Of a DNA stretch of 64,000 bases, positions 16,884 to 27,105 are shown piece after piece (the first letter of the stretch is position 1; each line of letters starts with the position of its first letter). Source of the stretch: Flavobacteriaceae bacterium. GTDB lineage: Bacteria > Bacteroidota > Bacteroidia > Flavobacteriales > Flavobacteriaceae. The DNA is taken from assembly GCA_016764435.1 (NCBI GenBank), contig JAESRX010000010.1, forward strand, positions 1 through 64,000, in the 5' to 3' direction. Both the position numbers and the translations under genes were made by a program. Under the pieces are notes generated by a model. That model was not told the origin of the DNA and ran no database searches. It saw only the letters and a program-made list of their open reading frames with translations.

Positions 16884-18428
16884 CTACTTCCTCAACAGTC
16901 GCATTTTACGTGCTACAATTTTGCTTACCGAAACCCCTTCTATATTACTTTCCAACCAAGAGAGAAGATCTAAATATAAAAAAGCACGTTTTTCATAAGG
17001 ATGATTTTCGTACACTTTAAGCTCGGTATGTAATTTTTTAAAGGCATCTTTTAATTCATGTGGATATAAACGGCCTAAGTTTTTTAGGAAGGTGATTATT
17101 TTGCGTTGGACTTCATACAGTTCATTCATTTTTAGCAAGAACCTATAAGTAGATTTTATCAATGATTCTATGTTGTGGTCATAGCCTGCAGAATAATGAG
17201 AAACCAAATTAAGAATTCGGGAGTAGCAGAGCAGGTCTTCCCGCATTTTTAATTCTTTATTACTAATGATTTTATCCAGGTATAAAATACAGTTTTTATG
17301 GTCGTCATTTCCGAAATATAAACAGGCTGTTTTATAGTAGAATACCATAATGTGATGTGCATCAATTCTGTTTTTGTACCGTTCAATGTTTTTTAATAAA
17401 TCGGGAACCATAGCAATACCTCCAATAAAATCTCCTTTTAAAAAAAACTGATTTATTTTGTTTTGGTAGATGTATAAAAACGAGAGTGATGCGGTGTTTT
17501 CGTTAGTGGCTATTTTATTCTGGTGCATGTCCATCTCTAGTTTTTTAAAGACGCTGTCAAATTTATTTTGATGCTGTGCTAGGTACAATGCTTCGAGTAA
17601 ATAATTACACCCTTTCATATAAAATACAGGATGTAATTGTTTCATTGCTGGTTTTTCTTCGAATAAATCCACCCATTTCTGCGCATATTTATAACAGGAA
17701 GAAAAGTCTTGCATCATAAAACTATACCATAAATAGGCTTTGTATAAGTAGAGTTTTTCTATGAAATCTAGGTTTTCAAAAACGTATTCTGGGAGTCGAG
17801 ATTCAAAATAAGATTGCACTAATTTATGGTCGTCATCATTGCGTACATAGCCCATTTTTAAGAACAAGCTATAGAGTTGTAGTGATAGGTTAGAGAGCTT
17901 ACTGGTCAATACATTTTTTAAGCTTAAATTTTTAGCTTGAATGGCCAATTCATCAGCTCTATTACTCATGCTACGCGTTATATATTGCGATTCTATGACT
18001 TTTTCAAATTCTACAATTTCATAGGCTAAATTGGTTTCTACGCAGTCCAATGCTTGGGTTTTTGCCTTGTCTAAAATTTTTAAACTCTGTTTATACAAGC
18101 CTTTATTGTAAAGAATACTGGCAAAGTCTAATTGCTCTCTTATTTGAGTGATAGGACTTTGATGTAAAGGATTTAAACGCAGACTTATTAACAACTGTTT
18201 ATATAAATGTGCTTTAGAATTCGACAATTGTCTTTTTTTTATGGAGGTTTTCTGAAGTATTAAGCTTTCGTTGAAACGGTCCATTTTATCAATGACTTTA
18301 AATAAAGCCATAAAATTAGCATCGTCGTTTGCGCCTAGCCTTCGTACGTACAGGCTGAACTGTCGTTTTTCAGATTTAGATAAGGATTTTATCAATAAAA
18401 ATAACACATCTTTTTGTTCCGTAGCCAT
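16884..18428 (-). CDS. Conserved hypothetical protein, probable alpha-helical repeat
   Basis: The 514-residue product has no signal peptide or membrane helix and is predicted to be almost all alpha-helical. Pairs of helices such as FASILYNKGLYKQSLKILDKA (about residues 107-127) and TACLYFGNDDHKNCILYLDK look like TPR-type repeats. The N-terminus (LFLLIKSLSKSEKRQFSLYV) is reminiscent of conserved flavobacterial proteins of unknown role. It is monocistronic and divergent from leuA, with about 150 bases between them. A scaffold or regulatory function is only a guess. Confidence 0.6.
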   Translation of the reverse strand: MATEQKDVLFLLIKSLSKSEKRQFSLYVRRLGANDDANFMALFKVIDKMDRFNESLILQKTSIKKRQLSNSKAHLYKQLLISLRLNPLHQSPITQIREQLDFASILYNKGLYKQSLKILDKAKTQALDCVETNLAYEIVEFEKVIESQYITRSMSNRADELAIQAKNLSLKNVLTSKLSNLSLQLYSLFLKMGYVRNDDDHKLVQSYFESRLPEYVFENLDFIEKLYLYKAYLWYSFMMQDFSSCYKYAQKWVDLFEEKPAMKQLHPVFYMKGCNYLLEALYLAQHQNKFDSVFKKLEMDMHQNKIATNENTASLSFLYIYQNKINQFFLKGDFIGGIAMVPDLLKNIERYKNRIDAHHIMVFYYKTACLYFGNDDHKNCILYLDKIISNKELKMREDLLCYSRILNLVSHYSAGYDHNIESLIKSTYRFLLKMNELYEVQRKIITFLKNLGRLYPHELKDAFKKLHTELKVYENHPYEKRAFLYLDLLSWLESNIEGVSVSKIVARKMRLLRK

Positions 18429-18539
18429 CGTGCAATAAGTTAATGTAATATACTAAATATCAAATAGTTGTTGAATTATTTTTTAGATGGATAATGTAAA
18501 AGTGATGAATCTAATTCTTTTATGGAGATACATCTCAAC

Positions 18540-18547
18540 TATATTTG
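18540..18547 (+). promoter_or_regulatory. -7 box of the leuACDB promoter
   Basis: TATATTTG is an exact match to TAnnTTTG and ends 31 bases before the leuA ATG. No clear TTG lies at the usual distance upstream. A start here leaves a leader too short for an attenuator, unlike ilv. Confidence 0.5.
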
Positions 18548-18578
18548 AAATATCAAAAGTGATAAAAAAAAATTAGAA

Positions 18579-19751
18579 ATGAGTAATAATAGAGTTCAAA
18601 TATTCGACACAACACTAAGAGACGGTGAGCAGGTTCCTGGATGCAAGCTAAATACGCAACAGAAATTAGTGATTGCCGCACGCCTCGATATTTTAGGGGT
18701 TGACATCATAGAAGCTGGATTTCCAATTTCCTCTCCAGGTGATTTTTTATCCGTGGAAAAAATTTCTAAATTGGTGAAAAATGCAGGAGTTTGTGCCTTA
18801 ACAAGAGCGCATCAGAAAGACATTGAAGTAGCCGCACAGTCGCTGAAATATGCAGTGCGACCTCGTATCCATACAGGCATTGGAACGTCAGATTCCCACA
18901 TCATCCATAAATTTAAATCGAATAGGGAGGCCATTATGGAACGGGCGATAAAAGCGGTTTCTTATGCGAAAACTTTTGTAGAGGATGTAGAGTTTTATGC
19001 AGAAGATGCAGGACGTACTGATAATGAGTATTTGGCCAGGGTCTGTGAAGCAGTGATTAAAGCTGGTGCTACGGTATTGAATATACCCGATACTACGGGC
19101 TATTGTTTACCAGAGGAATATGGTGCAAAAATAAAATACTTAAAAGAAAACGTACGAGGAATAGATAACGTAATTTTATCTACGCATTGCCACAACGATT
19201 TAGGGCTGGCTACTGCTAACGCAATTGCTGGAATTACCAATGGAGCACGTCAGATAGAATGTACTATCAATGGAATTGGGGAACGTGCTGGAAATACGGC
19301 TTTGGAAGAGGTGGTGATGATTATGAAGCAACATCCTTATTTGAACTTGGATACAGGCATCAATACGAAAATGTTATACAGTACGAGCCAGTTGGTGCAA
19401 GATTTGATGGGGATGCGAGTACAGGCAAATAAGGCCGTCATCGGAGAAAATGCGTTTGCACATAGTTCGGGAATACATCAAGATGGCGTGATAAAAAATA
19501 GAGAAACTTACGAGATTATGGATCCTGCAGATGTAGGTGTAAATGCGTCTTCCATTGTGTTAACAGCACGTAGTGGTAGAGCAGCATTGGCCTATAGAGC
19601 GGAAATAGTGGGTTTTGATTTGACAAAGGTAGAGTTGGACGATATTTATCCACAGTTTTTGAAATTTGCAGATAATAAAAAAGAAGTGGACGATGAGGAT
19701 GTTGTCCATTTGATGGAATTAAATCATATACAAAAGAAAGCTTCGGCTTAA
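18579..19751 (+). CDS. leuA: 2-isopropylmalate synthase, short form
   Basis: This enzyme condenses acetyl-CoA with 2-oxoisovalerate, the first step of leucine synthesis. The 390-residue product has the HMGL-like TIM barrel with the signature [14 protein letters not shown] (residues 8-21), metal ligands in [15 protein letters not shown] (about 204) and [15 protein letters not shown]. It stops soon after the linker and lacks the roughly 120-residue C-terminal LeuA dimer domain that mediates leucine feedback in the 500-residue forms. Position as first gene of leuACDB supports LeuA over homocitrate or citramalate synthase. Confidence 0.9.
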   Translation: MSNNRVQIFDTTLRDGEQVPGCKLNTQQKLVIAARLDILGVDIIEAGFPISSPGDFLSVEKISKLVKNAGVCALTRAHQKDIEVAAQSLKYAVRPRIHTGIGTSDSHIIHKFKSNREAIMERAIKAVSYAKTFVEDVEFYAEDAGRTDNEYLARVCEAVIKAGATVLNIPDTTGYCLPEEYGAKIKYLKENVRGIDNVILSTHCHNDLGLATANAIAGITNGARQIECTINGIGERAGNTALEEVVMIMKQHPYLNLDTGINTKMLYSTSQLVQDLMGMRVQANKAVIGENAFAHSSGIHQDGVIKNRETYEIMDPADVGVNASSIVLTARSGRAALAYRAEIVGFDLTKVELDDIYPQFLKFADNKKEVDDEDVVHLMELNHIQKKASA

Positions 19752-19753
19752 TT

Positions 19754-21133
19754 ATGGGAAAAACATTATTCGATAAAGTGTGGGATAGTCATGTAGTGAC
19801 TACGATAAAAGAGGGTCCTCAAGTATTATATATTGACAAGCATTTGATTCATGAGGTCACCAGTCCTCAAGCATTTAATGAATTGAAGGAGCGGGGGCTT
19901 TCGCTGTTAAGACCGAATCAGATTTTAGCAACGGCAGATCATAATACGCCCACCAAGGAGCAGCATTTACCTATAAAGGATGAATTGTCGCGGAAGCAAT
20001 TGGAGGCATTGACTAAAAATTGTGCAGATAATAATATTGAATTGTATGGATTAGGACATAAATACAATGGAATAATCCATGTAATTGCGCCAGAGTTAGG
20101 TGTTACACAGCCGGGGATGACCATTGTTTGTGGAGATAGTCATACTTCAACTCATGGGGCATTTGGTTCTATTGCTTTTGGGATTGGCACAAGTCAGGTG
20201 GCACAAGTTTTTGCAACACAATCTGTAGTGATGGAAAAACCGAAATCGATGCGGATTACCATTGATGGAAAATTAAATAAAGGTGTTTTATCAAAAGACG
20301 TAGTCCTTTATATCTTAGCTGAAATTTCTACCAATGGAGGAACAGGACATTTTATAGAGTTTGCAGGAGAAGTATTTGAAAACATGAGTATGGAAAGCCG
20401 GATGACGGTGTGTAATATGAGTATAGAAATGGGGGCTCGTGGAGGAATGATTGCGCCAGATGAGACTACTTTTGACTATGTAAGAGGGCGGAAGTTTGCC
20501 CCAAAAGAAACGGTGATTGAACAGAAAGTTGCTTTTTGGAAAACACTAGCTACGGATAAAACAGCTGTTTTTGATACAGAATATACATTTAAAGCAAGTG
20601 ATATTGCTCCTATGATAACCTTTGGAACCAATCCAGGGATGGGGATGAAAATAACAGCATCAATACCTAAAAACACCAATGAATCCTATAAGAAATCATT
20701 GAAATATATGGGTTTTAAGCAAGGAGATTCTTTGGAGAATGTGCAAGTAAACTATGTGTTTATTGGAAGTTGTACCAATGCTAGGATTGAAGATTTTAGA
20801 GCAGCAGCTGCTTTTATTAAAGGGAAGAAAAAAGCGGATAATGTGACGGCTTTAATTGTCCCTGGCTCACAATTAGTCGCAAAACAGATTAGGGAAGAAG
20901 GATTGCAAGCCGTTTTTGAAGACGCTGGTTTTGAATTGAGGCAACCAGGATGTTCGGCTTGTTTAGCAATGAATGATGATAAAATTCCGGACGGGGAATA
21001 TTGTGTTTCTACCTCTAATAGAAATTTTGAAGGGAGACAAGGGCAAGGGGCGCGGACTTTACTGGCGAGTCCATTAGTGGCAGCATCGGTAGCCGTCGCA
21101 GGAAAAATAGTTGATATAAGTAATTTAGTTTAA
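19754..21133 (+). CDS. leuC: 3-isopropylmalate dehydratase large subunit
   Basis: This is an aconitase-family 4Fe-4S enzyme that isomerises 2- to 3-isopropylmalate together with LeuD. The 459-residue product shows [21 protein letters not shown] (about residue 125) and the three cluster cysteines in [13 protein letters not shown] and in GCSACLAMN. It starts 2 bases after the leuA stop and is followed 4 bases later by leuD. Confidence 0.95.
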   Translation: MGKTLFDKVWDSHVVTTIKEGPQVLYIDKHLIHEVTSPQAFNELKERGLSLLRPNQILATADHNTPTKEQHLPIKDELSRKQLEALTKNCADNNIELYGLGHKYNGIIHVIAPELGVTQPGMTIVCGDSHTSTHGAFGSIAFGIGTSQVAQVFATQSVVMEKPKSMRITIDGKLNKGVLSKDVVLYILAEISTNGGTGHFIEFAGEVFENMSMESRMTVCNMSIEMGARGGMIAPDETTFDYVRGRKFAPKETVIEQKVAFWKTLATDKTAVFDTEYTFKASDIAPMITFGTNPGMGMKITASIPKNTNESYKKSLKYMGFKQGDSLENVQVNYVFIGSCTNARIEDFRAAAAFIKGKKKADNVTALIVPGSQLVAKQIREEGLQAVFEDAGFELRQPGCSACLAMNDDKIPDGEYCVSTSNRNFEGRQGQGARTLLASPLVAASVAVAGKIVDISNLV

Positions 21134-21137
21134 GTAG

Positions 21138-21728
21138 ATGGAGAAATTTAAAACAATACACTCACGGGGAATTCCATTGCCCGTAGAAAATATAGATACA
21201 GACCAGATTATTCCAGCACGTTTTTTAAAAGCGACAGGTAGAGAAGGTTTTGGTGAAAATTTATTCAAGGATTGGCGTTTTAATAGAGATGGTACTGTCA
21301 ATGATGAGTTTGTGCTAAATAAAGACGCTTTTCAGGGAAGTATTTTAGTGGCAGGGAGTAATTTTGGATGTGGTTCTAGCCGAGAACATGCCGCTTGGGC
21401 ATTAGGTGATTATGGTTTTAAAGTGGTTGTTTCTAGTTTTTTTGCTGATATTTTTAAAGGGAATGCATTGAATAACGGATTGTTACCTGTCCAGGTTTCA
21501 GCGTCATTTTTACAAGCCTTGTTAAAGGGGATTTCTGAAGATCCAACAATGAGTATCTCCGTTAATTTAGAACAAGAATTAATTACTGTAAGCGGTTTAA
21601 ATCTTTCAGAAAAATTTGAAATAAATCCGTATAAAAAGCTATGTTTGTTAAGCGGATATGATGATATGGATTATTTAGTTAGTATCTTAGACGCGGTAAA
21701 AGAATACGAAGAAAAAGAGAGTCGCTAA
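21138..21728 (+). CDS. leuD: 3-isopropylmalate dehydratase small subunit
   Basis: The 196-residue product is the swivelling small subunit of the LeuCD dehydratase. Its signatures are the N-terminal [16 protein letters not shown] and the substrate loop [17 protein letters not shown] (about residues 73-89). Length is normal. It sits between leuC and leuB. An 87-base gap separates it from leuB, the longest in the operon. Confidence 0.95.
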   Translation: MEKFKTIHSRGIPLPVENIDTDQIIPARFLKATGREGFGENLFKDWRFNRDGTVNDEFVLNKDAFQGSILVAGSNFGCGSSREHAAWALGDYGFKVVVSSFFADIFKGNALNNGLLPVQVSASFLQALLKGISEDPTMSISVNLEQELITVSGLNLSEKFEINPYKKLCLLSGYDDMDYLVSILDAVKEYEEKESR

Positions 21729-21815
21729 AGGACTGTCTTAAAAAATAGAGGTTTAAAATTATCCAAGTATTAGTAGGATAGTGAAGGTGATCAAATTAAT
21801 AAAATAGAGAGACTC

Positions 21816-22931
21816 ATGAAGTTAAAAATTGCAGTTTTAGCGGGCGATGGAATTGGACCAGAAGTGACCCAACAAGCTATTAAAGTATTAAACGCCATTG
21901 CGGACAAATACGAGCATACGTTTAGTTATGAAAGAGCAGAAGTAGGAGCTTGTGCTATAGAAAGTACAGGAAATCCATTACCTCCAGTTACGATGGATGT
22001 TTGTGTGAAATCTGACGCTATTTTGTTTGGAGCGATTGGAGATCCTAAATATGATAATAATCCAGATGCTATTGTAAGACCAGAGCAAGGCTTATTAAAG
22101 TTAAGGAAGGAATTGGGCTTATATGCTAATATTAGACCTTTACATACTTATAATCCGCTATTGCATAAATCCAACTTAAAACAAGAAGTAATTGAAGGGA
22201 CAAATTTTGTCATCTATCGAGAGCTTACGGGTGGGATTTATTTCGGAGAAAAGAACTTGAGTGCTGATGGGCTTGTCGCTTTTGATAATTGTCAATATTC
22301 AGCCATGGAAATTGATAGAATTACACACTTAGCATTTAGAGCCGCTAGAGCTAGACGTAAAAAGCTGACCTTGGTAGATAAAGCGAATGTGTTAGAAACC
22401 TCAAGGCTTTGGAGGAAACGAGTTGGAATTATAGCCGAAAATTACACAGATGTTACCGTAGAGTATTTATTTGTAGACAATGCGGCGATGCAAATTATTT
22501 TAGACCCGAGACAGTTTGACGTGATTTTAACAGAGAATATGTTTGGTGATATCTTATCAGATTTAGCGAGTGTGATTTCCGGATCTATTGGTTTATTAGC
22601 TTCTGCATCGATAGGAGATAAAACAGCCCTATTTGAGCCTATTCACGGCTCTTATCCTCAGGCTGCAGGAAAAAACATAGCCAATCCGTTGGCTTCTATT
22701 TTGTCTGCTGCTATGTTATTAGATCATTTCGAATTAAATGAGGAAGCACAAGATATTAGAGCTGCTGTAGAAAAATCAATAGAATTAAATTTAACCACAC
22801 CAGATTTAAATAATACCAATCACTTTTCAACGACCAATGTAGGGAGTTTTATCAGTGATTATGTAATGGATGAGGATAAAACAAATTATAATAAACACAA
22901 TATAGACCTTGGTCAATCTACCATTATATAA
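21816..22931 (+). CDS. leuB: 3-isopropylmalate dehydrogenase
   Basis: This NAD-dependent enzyme oxidises and decarboxylates 3-isopropylmalate. The 371-residue product carries VLAGDGIGPEVT (residues 7-18), the substrate-binding LLKLRKELGLYANIRP, RELTGGIYFGE and the metal-binding region VILTENMFGDILSDLAS (about residue 238). It is the last gene of leuACDB and is followed directly by a strong terminator. Confidence 0.95.
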   Translation: MKLKIAVLAGDGIGPEVTQQAIKVLNAIADKYEHTFSYERAEVGACAIESTGNPLPPVTMDVCVKSDAILFGAIGDPKYDNNPDAIVRPEQGLLKLRKELGLYANIRPLHTYNPLLHKSNLKQEVIEGTNFVIYRELTGGIYFGEKNLSADGLVAFDNCQYSAMEIDRITHLAFRAARARRKKLTLVDKANVLETSRLWRKRVGIIAENYTDVTVEYLFVDNAAMQIILDPRQFDVILTENMFGDILSDLASVISGSIGLLASASIGDKTALFEPIHGSYPQAAGKNIANPLASILSAAMLLDHFELNEEAQDIRAAVEKSIELNLTTPDLNNTNHFSTTNVGSFISDYVMDEDKTNYNKHNIDLGQSTII

Positions 22932-22960
22932 GTAGATCAGAGGTATTCGTATTGTGGTTA

Positions 22961-23005
22961 AAAAACACCGTTTTCAATTTTTTGAAAGCGGTGTTTTTTG
23001 TTTTT
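22961..23005 (+). terminator. Intrinsic terminator of the leu operon
   Basis: AAAAACACCGTTTTCAA pairs with TTGAAAGCGGTGTTTTT (one mismatch) and is followed by further T. It begins about 30 bases after the leuB stop. Confidence 0.88.
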
Positions 23006-23065
23006 GTTCAATATGGAATGCATTTTGACTAATTTGTCCCCCATAAAATCGTGATTTTATCTGCA

Positions 23066-23127
23066 TTTTTGTTGGCGCTTAACTAAGGATTTATTTGTAT
23101 TTTTGTTAGTTGATATACGATATCAAC
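23066..23127 (+). promoter_or_regulatory. Possible promoter and operator of the DegT gene
   Basis: A TTTTTG at 23066-23071 and TATTTG at 23092-23097 are about 20 bases apart and resemble the Bacteroidota promoter. Just downstream, GTTGATAT-ACG-ATATCAAC (23109-23127) is a perfect eight-base inverted repeat at the expected start of transcription. It could be a repressor site, but no regulator gene is adjacent. Confidence 0.35.
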
Positions 23128-23233
23128 GAAACAATTTTTAATTATAAATAGGTGCTTAAAGCGATGGATGTAATCAATCCCTTGATACGTCCTTTTTTAA
23201 CTGCTTTTGGTGTCAGTATAAAATATAGAACAC

Positions 23234-24367
23234 ATGAAGAAAATTCAAATGGTTGACCTACAAGGTCAGTATCAACAAATTAAACCTCAGGTAGATGAGG
23301 CATTGCATAGTGTGTTGGATTCTGCTTATTATGTAGGCGGTCCGGATGTGAAAACTTTTCAGGCAGATTTAGAAGCGTATTTAGGTGTAAAACATGTGAT
23401 TCCCTGTGCAAACGGAACGGATGCTTTACAAGTCGCTATGATGGGTCTTGGTTTGGAGCCAGGAGATGAGGTTATTACAGTAGACTTTACTTTTGCAGCA
23501 ACTGTTGAGGTAATTGCATTATTGCATTTGACACCAGTATTAGTGGATGTGGATGCGGCGACCTTTAATATGGATATTGATGCTTTGAAAAAAGCGATTA
23601 CTCCTAAAACAAAGGCCATTGTTCCAGTACATTTATTTGGTCAGTGTGCAAACATGGATGCGATTATGGAAGTAGCCAAAGCACATAATCTATTTGTGAT
23701 AGAAGATACTGCTCAAGCAATTGGTGCAGATTATACGGCGGCTGATGGAACTGTTAAAAAAGCAGGGACTATTGGAAATGTAGGGACAACCTCTTTCTTT
23801 CCTTCTAAAAATTTAGGATGCTATGGAGATGGTGGCGCTATTTTTACGAATGATGATGACTTAGCACATGTTATCAGAGGGATTGTAAATCATGGAATGT
23901 ACAAGCGTTATTACCATGATGTAGTTGGGGTGAATTCACGTTTAGATAGTATGCAAGCCGCAGTGCTTCGTATTAAATTACCGTTGTTAAATGATTATTG
24001 TGCGGCACGTTTAAAAGCAGCAACATTTTATAATGATGCTTTTGCTGCATCAGAAAAAATTATTACACCCGTAACTAGTTCGTTTTCTAGCCACGTATTT
24101 CATCAGTATACTTTGCGTATAGTTGGAGGTGTAGACCGTGATGCATTACACCAGCATTTGTTAGATAACAACATCCCAAATGCTATTTATTACCCAGTGC
24201 CGTTACATAGCCAAAAAGCATATGTAGATGCACGTTATAAAGAAGAAGATTTTAAAGTAACCAACGAATTAATAAACACGGTTATTTCTTTGCCAATGCA
24301 TACAGAATTGGATAAAGAACAGCTAACGTTTATTACCAATACACTATTGGAATTCGTTTCAAAATAA
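23234..24367 (+). CDS. DegT/DnrJ/EryC1/StrS aminotransferase
   Basis: This is a PLP-dependent sugar aminotransferase of the fold-type I DegT family, 377 residues. It shows GQYQQIKPQVDEAL at the N-terminus, VIPCANGTDALQVAMMGLG (about residue 56), VIEDTAQAIGADY (about 155) and the PLP-lysine region TTSFFPSKNLGCYGDGGAI (about 188). Such enzymes make amino sugars for surface polysaccharides from keto-sugar nucleotides. The neighbour galE, 58 bases downstream, supports a role in nucleotide-sugar metabolism. The exact sugar cannot be told. Confidence 0.88.
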   Translation: MKKIQMVDLQGQYQQIKPQVDEALHSVLDSAYYVGGPDVKTFQADLEAYLGVKHVIPCANGTDALQVAMMGLGLEPGDEVITVDFTFAATVEVIALLHLTPVLVDVDAATFNMDIDALKKAITPKTKAIVPVHLFGQCANMDAIMEVAKAHNLFVIEDTAQAIGADYTAADGTVKKAGTIGNVGTTSFFPSKNLGCYGDGGAIFTNDDDLAHVIRGIVNHGMYKRYYHDVVGVNSRLDSMQAAVLRIKLPLLNDYCAARLKAATFYNDAFAASEKIITPVTSSFSSHVFHQYTLRIVGGVDRDALHQHLLDNNIPNAIYYPVPLHSQKAYVDARYKEEDFKVTNELINTVISLPMHTELDKEQLTFITNTLLEFVSK

Positions 24368-24425
24368 ACATAGCACTATAAAAACAAGACGCAGGTCTTG
24401 TTTTTATAGTGTATAAATTATAAGT

Positions 24426-25436
24426 ATGGCAAAAAGAATATTAGTCACTGGAGGTTTGGGGTTTATTGGCTCACATACCGTAGTAGAATTACAAAGCGAA
24501 GGATTTGAAGTTGTAATTATCGATAACTTGTACAATTCGAAAATTGAAGTATTAGATAATATTACTAAGATTAGCGGCATTAAACCAGCCTATGTGAATT
24601 TAGATTTAAGAGATAAAGAGGCAGTTACATCGTTTTTTAACAGTCAGAATGTAGATGGTGTTATTCACTTTGCAGCCTCAAAAGCGGTCGGGGAAAGTGT
24701 TCAAAAGCCGTTGGAATATTACGAAAATAATATTGCTTCCTTGATTTATGTACTGTCTGCAATGCAGAAAAATAAGGTGTCTAATTTTATTTTTAGTTCT
24801 TCTTGTACCGTGTATGGTCAAGCAGATGAATTGCCTATTACTGAAAATGCTCCTATTAAATTTGCGGAGTCTCCATACGGAAACACCAAGCAAATAGGGG
24901 AGGAAATTATTACAGATACAACTAAGACCAGCGATTTAAATGCCATTGCTTTGCGTTATTTTAACCCAACGGGTGCACATCCATCGGCAATTATTGGAGA
25001 ATTACCTATCGGAGTTCCTCAAAATTTAATTCCATTTATTACCCAAACAGGAGCTGGTATTCGTGCTGAATTATCTGTTTTTGGGGATGATTATCCTACG
25101 GTTGATGGAACAGCAGTACGTGATTATATCCATGTAGTTGATTTGGCAAAAGCTCATATTGTAGCCTTAAAAAGACTGATGGAAGGGACTAATAAAACCC
25201 AATTTGAGACTTTTAACATCGGAACAGGAAAAGGGAACAGCGTATTAGAAGTGATCAAAGCCTTTGAAAAAGTAAGTGGAAAATCATTAAACTATAAGAT
25301 TGTAGGTCGTAGAGAAGGTGATATTACGGCAGCATATGCAGATACAACCTTGGCGAATAATGAACTAGGTTGGAAAGCTGTTCAGACGATAGATGACGCA
25401 TTGCGTGATGCTTGGAAATGGCAACAAACATTATAA
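24426..25436 (+). CDS. galE: UDP-glucose 4-epimerase
   Basis: The 336-residue product is an extended short-chain dehydrogenase with the NAD motif VTGGLGFIGSHT (residues 6-17). The catalytic region has SSSCTVYGQAD (Ser/Thr near residue 125) and SPYGNTKQIGEEI (Tyr and Lys near 150), followed by ALRYFNPTGAHPS and GTAVRDYIHVVDLA, which are typical of GalE. It interconverts UDP-glucose and UDP-galactose for polysaccharide synthesis. It probably shares a transcript with the DegT aminotransferase and ends in front of a terminator. Confidence 0.92.
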   Translation: MAKRILVTGGLGFIGSHTVVELQSEGFEVVIIDNLYNSKIEVLDNITKISGIKPAYVNLDLRDKEAVTSFFNSQNVDGVIHFAASKAVGESVQKPLEYYENNIASLIYVLSAMQKNKVSNFIFSSSCTVYGQADELPITENAPIKFAESPYGNTKQIGEEIITDTTKTSDLNAIALRYFNPTGAHPSAIIGELPIGVPQNLIPFITQTGAGIRAELSVFGDDYPTVDGTAVRDYIHVVDLAKAHIVALKRLMEGTNKTQFETFNIGTGKGNSVLEVIKAFEKVSGKSLNYKIVGRREGDITAAYADTTLANNELGWKAVQTIDDALRDAWKWQQTL

Positions 25437-25563
25437 GTTAGTATCGAATGGTGAAATCTGAGTAGCGAGTTTTACTTGCGGTTATTTCTATATTGTTCAT
25501 ATTATGATGAATGATTGAAGTAATTTTCACTCCTATATTTTTACACGATACTCAATAAAAACA

Positions 25564-25595
25564 AAAAAGGTCGCTAAGTAGCGACCTTTTTTTAT
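25564..25595 (+). terminator. Intrinsic terminator downstream of galE
   Basis: GGTCGCTA and TAGCGACC form a perfect eight-pair stem around a two-base loop, flanked by A and followed by seven T. It lies 127 bases after galE. Confidence 0.88.
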
Positions 25596-25790
25596 TGAAA
25601 CCTTTCCCCAAATTTTTCAATTACTCTAAATAAGTATACTTTTTAGACACTCTTTTTTTTGAGAGGTCACAATTTGTTGAAAAACAATCGTCTATTGTTG
25701 GTTGTTTTTACTTCTTTACGGGGAGTAAAATGACAGTAATCATCTGTTTATTAATCCTTTGTGTATTTGTTTTTATTTTAAATAAAAACA
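25596..25790. other. Spacer between convergent galE and fabD
   Basis: No gene or conserved motif was seen in this spacer, which lies between the terminators of two convergent transcription units. Confidence 0.4.
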
Positions 25791-25826
25791 AAAAAAAGAT
25801 TGTAAAAATAAATTTACAATCTTTTT
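25791..25826 (-). terminator. Intrinsic terminator of fabD
   Basis: On the minus strand AAAGATTGTAAA pairs with TTTACAATCTTT and is followed by more T. It lies about 70 bases past the fabD stop. AT-rich but long. Confidence 0.8.
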
Positions 25827-25895
25827 ACACTGTTATATTGGGGTTTTTTATGCTGTATTTGAAGGTTGACAGGAGTCAAACCCAGCCAAAATTAA

Positions 25896-26786
25896 TTAAT
25901 TGATTACAAATGTGGCGCCACTAGCTGTAACAGAGCGGTCTATTTTTCGCATTAATCCTTGGAGTACTTTACCAGGGCCAACTTCTATAAAATCAGTTCC
26001 GCCATCAGTAATCATTGCTTGGATGCATTGAGTCCAGCGCACAGGGGCTGTTAATTGAGAAATTAAATTTTTCTTAATTTCCTCAGGATCCATTACTGCG
26101 CTAGCAGTTACGTTTTGATACACGGCGCAAGAAGGAGTGCTAAAAGTAGTTGCTTCAATAGCCGCCGCTAATTCTTCGCGAGCAGGTTCCATTAATGGCG
26201 AGTGAAATGCACCACCAACCGGTAACTTTAATGCTCTGCGTGCACCTTTTTCTGTTAATAATTCAATGGCTTTATCGATGGCTGCGTCTTCACCAGAAAT
26301 TACTAATTGACCAGGGCAGTTGTAATTTGCAGGAACCACAATTCCGTCTATTTCTTTACACGTGTCTTCTACTACATCATCAGCGAGTCCTAGAACAGCT
26401 GCCATTGTAGAGGATTGTGCTTCGCATGCTTTTTGCATGGCCATAGCACGTTTTGCAACTAATTTCAAGCCATCTTCGAAGGTAAGTACATTATTAGCAA
26501 CTAAGGCAGATAGTTCACCTAAGGAGTGTCCAGCGACCATTTCAGGTTTAAAATCGTCTCCTAACGTCTTTGCTAAAATTACAGAATGCAAGAAAATAGC
26601 AGGCTGTGTAACCTTGGTTTGTTTCAATTGTTCCGCAGTTCCTTCGAACATGATATCGGTAATTGAAAAGCCTAAAATTTCATTTGCTTGCTCAAATAAC
26701 TGTTGGGCTAATGGTGAGTTTTCGTATAAATCGAGACCCATTCCTGTGAACTGAGCTCCTTGACCTGGAAAAATATATGCTTTCAT
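25896..26786 (-). CDS. fabD: Malonyl-CoA:ACP transacylase
   Basis: This enzyme transfers malonyl from CoA to acyl carrier protein to start fatty acid elongation. The 296-residue product has the N-terminal YIFPGQGAQFTGMG, the nucleophile motif AGHSLGELSALV (Ser at about residue 91) and the catalytic His in GGAFHSPLMEPA (about 200). It is a single-gene unit, convergent with galE. A perfect -7 box lies about 20 bases upstream of its ATG. Confidence 0.94.
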   Translation of the reverse strand: MKAYIFPGQGAQFTGMGLDLYENSPLAQQLFEQANEILGFSITDIMFEGTAEQLKQTKVTQPAIFLHSVILAKTLGDDFKPEMVAGHSLGELSALVANNVLTFEDGLKLVAKRAMAMQKACEAQSSTMAAVLGLADDVVEDTCKEIDGIVVPANYNCPGQLVISGEDAAIDKAIELLTEKGARRALKLPVGGAFHSPLMEPAREELAAAIEATTFSTPSCAVYQNVTASAVMDPEEIKKNLISQLTAPVRWTQCIQAMITDGGTDFIEVGPGKVLQGLMRKIDRSVTASGATFVIN

Positions 26787-26807
26787 AAAGTTTCATTTTA
26801 ATAGGGG

Positions 26808-26815
26808 CAAAAATA
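26808..26815 (-). promoter_or_regulatory. -7 box of the fabD promoter
   Basis: On the minus strand this reads TATTTTTG, an exact TAnnTTTG match, followed by a C run. It is 22 bases upstream of the fabD start codon. No TTG at the standard spacing. Confidence 0.5.
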
Positions 26816-27050
26816 ATAAAAATCTTTTCAATACAGGGTATGTTATTCCAATCTATCTAATTTTGTGAATAATAAGAACTGTTTGAAGCCTTCGTGTTTA
26901 AGGGTTTATTATAGTGGATATACAGTTATTGTAAATAGGAAGTGTTCTATTGTGAAATCGGGATAGGTAAAGGGTTTACGTAATTAAAAAATTGATTCTT
27001 TTTAAAAAAAATTAATGATTAAAATCAGTTAATTTCAATCCTTAATATAC
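26816..27050. other. Spacer between divergent fabD and cydA
   Basis: No gene was seen. The spacer is AT-rich and holds only the flanking promoter elements. Confidence 0.35.
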
Positions 27051-27105
27051 TACTTTTGATGGCTTAATTTGAACCCTGAACTTTGGGTTTTTAAATACGA
27101 ACAGT
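27051..27105 (+). promoter_or_regulatory. Promoter and leader hairpin of cydAB
   Basis: TACTTTTG (27051-27058) matches TAnnTTTG exactly. A short hairpin (AACCC / GGGTT followed by TTT) lies between it and the cydA ATG, in the short transcribed leader. Its role is unknown. Confidence 0.45.

Noticed and set aside
18487-18576. A 29-codon ORF just upstream of leuA with a LILL run, as a leu leader peptide
   Set aside because: The exact -7 box TATATTTG (18540-18547) lies inside it, so its start would not be transcribed from that promoter. No terminator hairpin separates it from leuA.
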